From contig BSBM01000636.1 in assembly GCA_027924585.1 (NCBI GenBank), positions 3,054,001 through 3,118,000 on the forward strand: a stretch of 64,000 nt of DNA, read 5' to 3'. Position numbers and translations under genes: made by a program. Origin of the DNA: Larix kaempferi. Lineage: Eukaryota > Streptophyta > Pinopsida > Pinales > Pinaceae. Positions 43,264 through 51,750 of the stretch are shown in pieces. Below the pieces are notes generated by a model. The model had not been told where the DNA came from, searched no databases, and worked only from the letters and a program-made list of their open reading frames with translations. Each line of letters starts with the position of its first letter. Positions within the stretch are counted from its first letter, which is position 1.

Positions 43264-44758
43264 TGTAATGTACCCACCCTTGGACCAAAGGCAAGGGAGG
43301 GAACATGGAGCCAATCTATGGGGCTTTTTAAGCAAACTCAGCCATGCATTATAATTTATAAAATTAAATACCCATCTATGCAGATGTAAATTCAACAAAT
43401 ATGCATAGCGGAGATAACTCATCCACACACACAATCTCATATGCATTCAATATATCAATAACAATCATTTAATTAAACATTGGAGAAGTACAATACAGAG
43501 AAAGAGTACACTTATCTTCCTTTCGCAATTGCCCCAAGAAACTAGCTATGTCGCTGCAACGGTCCACCCAACCGTAGGCTCTTCGACAGCATATAATGAG
43601 TCTGTCTGAAGGCCACCCCCGAGCTGGGCATTATATCTACAAGGAAAAGGGAATTTTAAACTCATACACAGCTAAACAACCAAATAGTCATTTGATCTAA
43701 GCCAAGCCAGACCACTGCTGGGTTTATCAGGCTAAATATGAACCCTCTTCAATTGTGGATGCTTCCACTCAGGTTCAAGCCAAAACAATGGAAGCCCATT
43801 TCAACCCCAACAATCTCCTACACACAGAAAACTCATAAACTGGGCATGGGTACACATAACAGCAAAATCTCAAGTGTTGGGTATGAAGGGAAAACATGGG
43901 CAACCCAAAAATGAAATGAGGAATGGGAAAACAACCCTGGAAAGGAAATTTCGTTTTCAGAAAACGTCCATGGGAATTCAAAGAGCAGCAATGGTCTCTA
44001 CAAACCCCCGAATCGTGCTCTCTCCTTCCCAACAGGTCTGCAACACAAAAATGAGTTCCCGGCAATGCCAAAAACGCCCAGCAAGCTAAAAACGCCCAGC
44101 AGGCTTCAACAAAAAACACCCAACAAGCTAAAAACACCCAGCATGCTTCAACAAAAATGCCTAGCAAGCTAAAGACGCCCATCATGCTTCAACAAAAACA
44201 CCCAGCAAGCTTCAAAAACGTGAGAGAGTGCAGTCTGGTCATGAATAATGGCTTGGGAAGGCAATTCGTGGGTGTTTTCTTTCCCAAGAAGGGAAAACAC
44301 GATTTTTCCATGAGGGTGGCTTGCCTATACTCAAATTTGGACAGCCATACCTCCCCAATCCTTAAGGCATTAACTGCCTCAACCAACTCTTGGAAGCATT
44401 AAATGATTAGGTGCATAACCCAAAATGGGTAGTTGGTGGTTTATGGGTTTTCTCATTGACACATGGATTAACACCATTGTCTCAAGGGTTTGAATATTTC
44501 CCTCCCAATTCCTTGTAATATCATGCCCCCATCTCTTGTTGCATTGCATAGCTAGTTGTGGGCATTTATATCATATTTACAATTCCCATGGTTCACTAGC
44601 ACATGGGTAGCATAATTTCAAATACTTGCTGCTTCTAGGTCGAGCGTTCACTAGCGGGGCCTTGGCCTTGAGCTCCACGCTAGGAATCATACATAATATG
44701 CATACAATATTTACATTCCAGCCCAAATATTACAAGGATCAAAATGGGGGACATTACA
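43264..44758 (-). mobile_element. S1: solo LTR in A RNase H
   Basis: 1495 bp, TGTAATGT...ACATTACA, flanked by gagtt on both sides, splitting a conserved RNase H motif. No internal coding, primer site or purine tract, so only one LTR is left. Minus orientation is suggested because its minus-strand end, gggtacattaca, equals the LTR end next to the primer site of relic G. Confidence 0.85.
44083..44206. repeat. 41-42 bp tandem repeat in S1, three copies
   Basis: aagctaaaaacgcccagca starts at 44083, 44125 and 44166, with a fourth start at 44207 that breaks off. Units also contain gcttcaacaaaaa. Confidence 0.9.
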
Positions 44759-44763
44759 GAGTT
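44759..44763. other. S1 target site duplication, right
   Basis: gagtt, identical to 43259-43263. Confidence 0.9.
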
Positions 44764-45360
44764 TCTAGCAGTAGTCTATGCCATCAACAAGTTTCGTCAT
44801 TATATCACAGGATATGAAATTTGTATACACACTGACCACTCCGCCATTAGATTTTTAATGAACAAACATATCACCAATGGCAGGGTGACTCGGTGGCTTC
44901 TTTTGTTACAAGAATTTAACATCACCATTGTTGATCGTCCCGATCGAGAGAATGTGGTAGCAGATTTTCTCTCTCGAATTCAAATTGACAATAATGCCAG
45001 TCCCGTCGACGATAGCTTCCCAGATGAACATTTGTTCACTGTGTCTATTCGAACCACTTGGTTTGCAAACATAGCCAATTATTTAGCAACTAGAAAGCTA
45101 CCAAACCATCTCTCCCCACCCGAGAAACGTAGGATCATAGTTCAAAGTTCTAATTATTCATGAGTGGACAATGATATTTTTCGTACTAGTCCTGATCTTA
45201 TCATTAGATGATGTGTACGAGAGTATGAGATGGAAGAGATCCTCCATGCATGTCATGGTGGATCTTGTGGTGGGCATTTTTCTGACAAGAAAACAACATA
45301 CAAAGTGTTGCACTCTGGGTATTATTGGCCAAGCATTTTTAAAGATGCTGCCAAGTATGT
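44764..45360 (+). pseudogene. Element A RNase H end and integrase zinc-binding head, cut by S2
   Basis: Resumes after S1 with LAVVYAINKFRHYITG, IHTDHSAIRFLMNK and TRWLLLLQEFNITI, which completes RNase H. VVADFLSRI marks the connection. After stops at 45161-45163 and near 45208 the head of the integrase follows: HACHGGSCGGHFS, KVLHSGYYWPSIFKDAAKYV, that is the His pair of the HHCC zinc site. The Cys pair lies beyond S2 at 46556. Both breaks (S1 and S2) leave the original motif readable. Confidence 0.88.
45356..45360. other. S2 target site duplication, left
   Basis: tatgt, repeated at 46541-46545. Confidence 0.9.
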
Positions 45361-46540
45361 TGTTGGACACCATTTTATATGTATTTTTCCCTATAAATTT
45401 TTTTAGTTTTCTCTATAAACCCTCATACTTGATCCATAAAACCTCATGTTCATCCACAAAACCTTGGTCAAAGATTGGATACTTGCAGGCCAGCTGGGCA
45501 CGAACTGAGAGATGGAAGAGGATCCTCGATGTCGAAGGATGGATAAATTTCTAACAACTTCATGAAACAGGTTCTACAAGTGTCGAGTCAACCTTGGTCA
45601 AAGTGATCCTCCAGCGCTGCCACTTAGCACAAAAACAGAACAGTTTCGATTTTATATCAATCTGGTCTATTTTTATGGATCTGATGGATGATATCGAGGA
45701 TAGAAGAGATATTAAGAGAATGCCATTATGAATCTCCCAGGATTGTAGTGTTTTCAGTTTTAAAAACAATTTGTATAAGTATTTGAATTTGAGATGTAAC
45801 CACCCCCGGATGGTGAACGTATGTTATTGAAATAAAGATTCAGATTTCGATTTATTTCTGGTGTATGTTCATTTCTATGTGGTGAAAGTGATTTGAGTGT
45901 TGAAAGTTCTATAAATCTTCCTGCGTGTGTGAGTGAAGCAATGGAGGGCCCCCTCTGCCGAACCTACACACCCATTTCTTCATTAAAAAGCGCATTGGTA
46001 TGTTTTGATTATTTACTGTAGAGTTGATTTCGATTATCAGTTTATGCATTGCAGATTGGATTAGATTATATATAGATGCACAGGATTTCATTACAGGGTA
46101 GGGTTATGAGTTTTAGTTTGAATGATTAAACACTGTAGGATCAATTCCAATTACTTTTTATCTGATATTGAACTGTTGAAAATAGCTAAGCATTGTGAAC
46201 TGTTTTTCTTATAAGAGAAATCGATGATTGTCTGCTTTCAACAGTAAGGTATTAAGCACTGTAGCTTACCTTCATGATTTAGATGTTTTTAGTTTCAGAG
46301 TATTCCATACATGAATTGCTGATTAGATTAAGAAATCAAATGAAGGTACTTCTGTAAGGAAGGTTTTGTGTTTCTTATTTACAGCATTCTAGTACCCATT
46401 AGATTTATTTCATAGTAAACTGGATTTTCAACTAAGTCTAGGTCTGAATCTCTATATTTGGGATATGCCTCTAAGTCTTACGAATTCTGGATTGACATAA
46501 ATATAAGATCTAATTTACACCAGTATATTGGAATCCAACA
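45361..46540. mobile_element. S2: solo LTR inside A integrase
   Basis: 1180 bp beginning TGTTGGACACC and ending ATCCAACA, with tatgt on both sides. It interrupts the integrase zinc-binding head. No primer site, purine tract or ORF is found in it. Its family has no other member in the window, and its orientation is not settled. Confidence 0.85.
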
Positions 46541-46545
46541 TATGT
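46541..46545. other. S2 target site duplication, right
   Basis: tatgt, identical to 45356-45360. Confidence 0.9.
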
Positions 46546-47177
46546 CAAGGGGTGTGACTGTTGCCAAAGAATGGGTAGACCCACACCGTCCGATGAGATT
46601 CCCTTACAACCCCAAGTTATGATTAAGCCTTTTGAAAAATCGGCTCTAGATTTTGTTGGGCTAATTTCCCCTATGTCTCGCAAAAAGAAGTACATCCTAG
46701 TCTGCACAGACTATGTCACCAAGTGGGTGGAAGCCAAATCCTTATTCCGAGCCATAGAGAAATCTGTGGTAGATTTTATATATGAAGAAATATTCACCCG
46801 ATTCGGTGTACCTAGGGAAATTGTAACTGATCAAGGATCTCAATTCACCTCCAAGTTTATGAAAGAGCTTACTGACAAATATGGTATTAGAAATTGTAAA
46901 TATTCACCATATTACCCGCAAGCCAATGGTCAGGTAGAGTCTACCAACAAAGTATTAGAAGCCATCCTGACTAAGACCATCTAGTTACACCACAAAGACT
47001 GGGCAAATAGGCTTCCAGAAGCCTTGTGGGATTATAGAATAACCTAGAGGAATACCACCGGCCACACACCTTATGAACTTGTTTATGGTAAACAAGTTAT
47101 TCTACCCATTGAATTTCAAGTCAAAACCTTTCATATGGCTGCATAATTAGGGATGAATCTAGAAGAAGCATAGAGAC
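46546..47177 (+). pseudogene. Element A integrase catalytic core, cut by NAD
   Basis: Starts with the Cys pair of the zinc head (CDCCQRMGRP), then the rve core. The DDE residues are all present: SALDFVGLISP (Asp), EIVTDQGSQF (Asp) and NGQVESTNK (Glu). VCTDYVTKWVEAK and YYPQANGQ are typical Ty3 segments. A TAG at 46982-46984 and further stops break the frame, which continues with HKDWANRLPEALWDYR and GHTPYELVYGKQ up to NLEEA, where NAD inserts. Confidence 0.92.
47173..47177. other. NAD target site duplication, left
   Basis: gagac; the right copy is aagac (50298-50302), one mismatch. Confidence 0.75.
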
Positions 47178-47967
47178 TGTGAAAATCCTCACAGCAGAGC
47201 TAAGAGATGATGTATACCTCACAAGAAAGTAATTGATTAAGCAAAAAAATAGAAGAAGAGTGGTCAATGCAATATAATGAGCAACGGAATAATAATATAG
47301 TAGAACTCAGATAGAAGCAAAAATACTTCACACACACTAATTAATTAATCACAATATGGACAAATAAATAGTACAATGCATGAGGATTCGAATGCCTAAG
47401 GTGGCAATTCGAATTAGCCTTCATGGAGTGATCAAAAGATCACTGGAGTGTCATCAGAGCACAACTAGTAGTCAATCTCATCATCAGTGGAGTCATCAAT
47501 GCTCAAGTAACTGTCAACCATCAGTCAAACTGAGTCTAACTGAGTGTGGTAGGTATAACTGAGTGTAACTGAATGAAGGAGGCTCAGTGGAGGGTGCATG
47601 AGGAGCTAACTGGAGTCAGAATGGGCAATCAAGTCTCACTGGAGGTCTATTGGAGTGCTAAGGTCAATTAAGAGTCAGTTAATCCTTAAATCAAGGAAGG
47701 AACTGAAGATAACTGAACTAAACTAAAGTGGTAGGTAAGAAGGGCGCTTTTCTCAACTGGTAGATGAAAGGAGGGCGCACTAAGCTTTAGGAGGGCTGAA
47801 ACTGAGTGGAAAGAAGCTCCGAGGGATGCTAATTGAGGGCTAGGTACCGGGACTGATGACTGGGATGCATGCAAATGCATGCAAACCCTAAAAGTGCATG
47901 CATGATTGAAAGTGCAAATAATGAAAATGTTGCTAGGACTAGGATGGAGTATAAGAATATCCTAACA
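47178..47967 (-). repeat. NAD 3' LTR
   Basis: 790 bp, tgtgaaaatc...atcctaaca on the plus strand, followed by the purine tract complement. Confidence 0.92.
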
Positions 47968-47978
47968 CCCCCCCTTAA
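47968..47978 (-). other. NAD polypurine tract
   Basis: Minus strand ttaaggggggg, directly before the LTR start TGTTAGG. A second C-run at 48081-48087 mirrors the one at 18931-18937 of Cop2. Confidence 0.85.
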
Positions 47979-48152
47979 TCCATCCTGGGCCCTGGTAACT
48001 AATACCAAAGGTCACCCAATACAATGAATAATAACAGTCAATAAACCGAGGAAATGGGGAAAACCTCATGCGAAAAAATACCCCCCCTCAAAATAGACTG
48101 TAAGGCACACACAAAAATAAATGCTCCAAACTCAAGCAGGAGTGATGCTTGG

Positions 48153-49313
48153 TCATATGTCTGGAGGTATCTTCTTCTTGGGAAGAAGTGGATCATGCTC
48201 CGAAAGCATGTGCTTGTAGTTTCTCTTCAGATCGAATGTGATGAGAACAAATCCAAAAGTGTGAGGATGATCCTTGAACCTGTGATTCGAATCAGCTAAG
48301 GTAGGATCAAATCTATGAATGTGCAGATAGTCTTTTGTCTTCTCCTTCGAACCATCATGGGTGAGATTATGCCAAAAAGAACCATCAAATAATAATGATT
48401 GCTTGGAATCCAAATCAGCTCCAAGATTTGATAAATGGTTTCTTGAGATCTCCTTTGAACCAACAGGGGTGAGATCAAAACCATCATATGCATGAGAAAT
48501 TATCCCAAGTAGTAATTGCTTAGAATCCAAATTGGATCCAAGACTTGAACCATGGTTTATTGAGATCTCCTTTGAACCATAAGAGGTGAGATCAAAACTA
48601 GTAAATGCATGAGAAATTATCCCAAGTGAATGGAAATGGCCATATTCTTCAATAACCTTCTGAAAGCATGGAATAATGACCATATAGTAGTAAATAAGAG
48701 GTGATTTCTTGAGGAGAGTGAATGCATTACCTCTAATAGCTGATTTGACCTCCGAAACATTCAATAGATCATGATGCAGACCAACAAACTCTGGTGCAAG
48801 AGAAGATTTAGGACCTTCTACAATATCTAGAGTGTGAGCTGGCACAGAAAGAGAAGAAATTTGGAGCATGAGTATAGAATATGCAAGTTCTTCTTCTTTG
48901 TGGACAACTTCAATATGAGATATGTTTGATACTGGTTCATGATCAATAAAATCATCATGGAGGGCGAATGCGTCACTTTTCTTGTTCTCGAAAGGGTTTG
49001 GACCAATTCCTTCATTCTGTCTGTCAAATATTACATCTAGGTGAGCCCATAGCTCTTTTGGTGATGAAATATCAGGGAGGCCATATAACATCCATTGAGG
49101 CATAGCAAACATCATGGATGCAATAGCTCTTCCACCTTCATCTAACCAGTCATTCTCTTCTTCAGAGGATTTGAACTCTCTTTCAAAACAATGATCAAAG
49201 AGACCATTTTTCTTCAAATGTGCTATCATCAGTGGTTTCCATTCACCATAGTTGAGTGGAGAAACAAGATCATAGTTGAATGAAGAAAGAGGATAGATTT
49301 ATTCTGAATACAT
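48153..49313 (-). pseudogene. NAD ORF: Gag-like head joined to an unrecognised repeat protein
   Basis: ATG 49313 is followed after four codons by TAA (49299-49301); from there the frame is open for 381 codons to 48153. The head has LNYGEWKPLMIAHLKKNGLF, then FAMPQWMLYGL and SPKELWAHLDVIFDRQ, the pattern of copia UBN2/DUF4219 Gag. No zinc knuckle or protease follows. Instead, about 250 residues are Asp/Ser/His-rich and repetitive: LGIISHAFTSFDLTSYGSKE and LGIISHAYDGFDLTPVGSKE begin two repeats about 40 residues long that end in LDSKQ-LL, and a weaker third has HNLTHDGSKE. I know no family with this repeat. Long openness despite an early stop suggests it was kept under selection until lately, or can start downstream at ATG 49229. 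Confidence 0.7.
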
Positions 49314-49464
49314 TGAAGCTGTAGAAGACCTGCAAAAACAATAGAGAATATCTGCAACTGCTACTGCTGCAAAAATGCAAAAACTGATGCAATTGTTGCA
49401 CTCGAAATCTTGATAATAACCTGCAAAAAACTCTCAGGAATGGAGATAAACAATACTCTCAACA

Positions 49465-49477
49465 TGCTCTGATACCA
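49465..49477 (-). other. NAD primer binding site
   Basis: Minus strand tggtatcagagca directly after the LTR end. iMet type, as in Cop2. Confidence 0.92.
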
Positions 49478-50297
49478 TGTGAAAATCTTCACAGCAGATC
49501 TAAGAGATGATGTATACCTCACAAGAAAGTAATTGATTAAGCAAGAAAATAGAAGAAGAGTGGTCAATGCAATATAATGAGCAACAAAATAATAATACAG
49601 TAGAACTCAGATAGAAGCAAAAATACTTCACACACACTAATTAATTAATCACAATATGGACAAATAAATAGTACAATGCATGAGGATTCGAATGCCTAAG
49701 GTGGCAATTCGAATTAGCCTTCATGGAGTGATCAAAAGATCACTGGAGTGTCATCGGAGCACAACTAGTAGTCAATCTCATTATCAGTGGAGTCATCAAT
49801 GCTCAAGTAACTGTCAACCATCAGTCAAACTGAGTCTAACTAAGTGTGGTAGGTGTAACTGAGTGTAACTAAATGTAACTGAATGAAGGAGGCTCAGTGG
49901 AGAGCGCATGAGGAGCTAACTGGAGTCAGAATGGGCAGTCAAGTCTCACTGGAGGTCCATCGGAGTGCTAAGTTCAGTTAAGAGTCAATTAATCCTTAAA
50001 TCAAGGAAGGAACTGAAGATAACTGAACTAAATTGAAGTGGTAGATAAGAAGGGCGCCTTTCTCAACTGGTAGATGAAAGGAGGGCGCACTAAGATCTAG
50101 GAGGGATGAAACTGAGTGGAAAGAAGCTCTGGGGGCTACTAACTGAGGGATAGGTGCTGGGACTGATGACTGGGATGCATTCAAATGCATGCAAACCCTA
50201 AATAATGCATGCAAACCCTAAAAGTGCATGCATGACTGAAAGTGCAAATAATGAAAATGCTGCTAGGACTAGGATGGAGTATAGGAATATCCTAACA
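49478..50297 (-). repeat. NAD 5' LTR
   Basis: 820 bp. Extra bases relative to the left LTR include one more taactaaatg unit near 49866 and an aataatgcatgcaaaccct duplication near 50201. Confidence 0.92.
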
Positions 50298-50559
50298 AAG
50301 ACAATGAATCCTGCAGATAAATGAATTAGACGAGATTAGGCAAGATGCTATTCAACGCACAATTTTAATTCAAAACCAACGCAAAAAGTGGCATGATAGA
50401 TACATTAAACAAAAACAATTCAAAACTGGAGACAATTGATGGGTCCATATGAAATTGTTACAGCTTTTGGTAATGGATCTGTTAAGATTAATACAATTGA
50501 TTATTCGCAAATTTCGTTTGTTGTAAATGGACATAGACTTAAACTTTATCATCAACCAA
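50298..50559 (+). pseudogene. Element A integrase C-terminal part, cut by Cop3
   Basis: Resumes the pol of A after NAD: INELDEIRQDAIQRTILIQ, RKKWHDRYIK and QFKTGD, the helical tail and GPY/F-type region of Ty3 integrases. About 50 bp seem lost after GD, because the next readable motif is MGPYEIV in a shifted frame. It then reads VNGHRLKLYHQP up to the Cop3 insertion. Confidence 0.85.
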
Positions 50560-50564
50560 TATCT
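50560..50564. other. Cop3 target site duplication, left
   Basis: tatct, identical to 56741-56745. Confidence 0.95.
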
Positions 50565-51319
50565 TGTTCGGATATCCATCATCTATTTCGGGATACATAT
50601 CTATTTCAGGATCATCTATTTCAGGATACATATCTACTTCAGGATCTTGCATGATCTATTTCAGGATATGCAGTCCAGTCACCAGTTTGATGCCTCCAGC
50701 ACCTTATCCACCTTCTTCTAGCACCCGGGAGCCACTTTCCACAGAGTTTTAGCCCTCCTAAGCTGAAAGGCGCCCTCTTCTCACCTACTGACAGAGAAGG
50801 GCGCACTTGTTCACCTACCACTGCAGATTCACTCCAGTTACACTCAGTTAGCTCCGATTCTGATTGATTTCACTCCGATTTCACTCCTGACTGACTGTTT
50901 CACCTCCGATTGACCTCCAGTTCGATTAGGTGACTTGTTCTGACTCCAGTTAGCCTCCCATGCGCCCCCACTGAGCCTCCAGATCCTATATCAGTGCTAC
51001 ACACTTCAGTTACATTTATTATGATCAGTTAGACTCAGCTTGACACCTGGATGACTGGTTGGTGTGATTGATGAGCACCACCGATGATTGATGAGGACTC
51101 CTAGACAGAGTCAAGCTACTCCATTCAGTGATTCGAATGACCTCCTTAGGCAATTCGAATTGCTATGTTCATTGTAACAGTTTTGTATTGTAATTCATTC
51201 ACCCTTTCTGGGATAGAGAGCACTGCTGCATGTTTTGCACAGTTTTGCACCATATTCTCTATGTTCATCTGTTGTGATTGATTTACTTGTTCATTAGATC
51301 TGCTGTGACTAATTTTACA
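50565..51319 (+). repeat. Cop3 5' LTR
   Basis: TGTTCGG...ttttaca, 755 bp. Holds 20 bp near 51075 (gagcaccaccgatgattgat) absent from the 3' LTR but present in similar form in Cop2. U3 has the 33-bp repeat listed next. Confidence 0.97.
50580..50645. repeat. 33-bp direct repeat in U3 of Cop3
   Basis: catctatttcgggatacat-type unit at 50580-50612 and 50613-50645, with a partial third copy near 50654. It is also in the other three LTRs of this family (near 56021 in the 3' LTR). It may be an enhancer-like repeat. Confidence 0.85.
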
Positions 51320-51330
51320 TGGTATCAGAA
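51320..51330 (+). other. Cop3 primer binding site
   Basis: tggtatcagaa; the last bases depart from the usual agagcc (Cop2 keeps them). Confidence 0.85.
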
Positions 51331-51750
51331 ACATTGCAGGGACAAGATCTCTTTTCTACAGGTGTTTATACAAGAAGATTTGACTGAATTGCTAAAAAAA
51401 AAAAAAAATTGCAAAAAGTTTGGCATGAGATATCTCAAGGGCATTCGCTCCTGTGCATGCAAAGCTTGAAAAATACTCCAATACCACTCCAGAAGCTTGA
51501 GTTACCACATAATTCCTGGATCTGATACATTGGACCTATTCAACATTGCTTGAAATCCAATCCCAGGTGTGATGCAACTCTCAAAGGGTGGATTGTTCGA
51601 CCTTATTGTGATTGTTCTTATGTGATTTGCAGGTTAATTATCTCCTCCAAGTGCACTCGCTACATTCTGCATGCAAGCTTCCCTACAGCATTTCCATTCG
51701 CTATAGTCTGCATGCAAGCTTCTTCTTCATCATTTGACTCGCTCCTAGCA
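51331..51750 (+). other. Cop3 5' leader, no separate gene
   Basis: About 420 bp. The gag frame is open from 51550 but the upstream part has no Gag similarity. Contains a run of 15 A near 51395 and the duplicated phrase ctgcatgcaagctt (51668 and 51708). Confidence 0.6.

Larger units (their letters stand above)
47178..50297 (-). mobile_element. NAD: non-autonomous copia-type element with its own ORF
   Basis: LTRs at 47178-47967 and 49478-50297, a primer site and a purine tract give a complete 3.1-kb minus-strand element. It has no RT or integrase. The LTRs share many blocks with those of Cop2/Cop3: cacagcaga-ctaa, a gcaattcgaatt segment, aggctcagtgg, gagctaactggagtcag, gggcgc boxes and taggagggct. 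So does the region next to the purine tract (ccctggtaact, ccaaaggtcaccc). This points to mobilisation by the Cop2/Cop3 family. The LTRs differ at several percent of sites by eye. Confidence 0.9.

Noticed and set aside
43775-44402. 136-codon minus frame and 81-codon plus frame in S1
   Set aside because: The first is rich in repeated C-W-x-F words produced by the 41-bp tandem repeat; both lie in a solo LTR.
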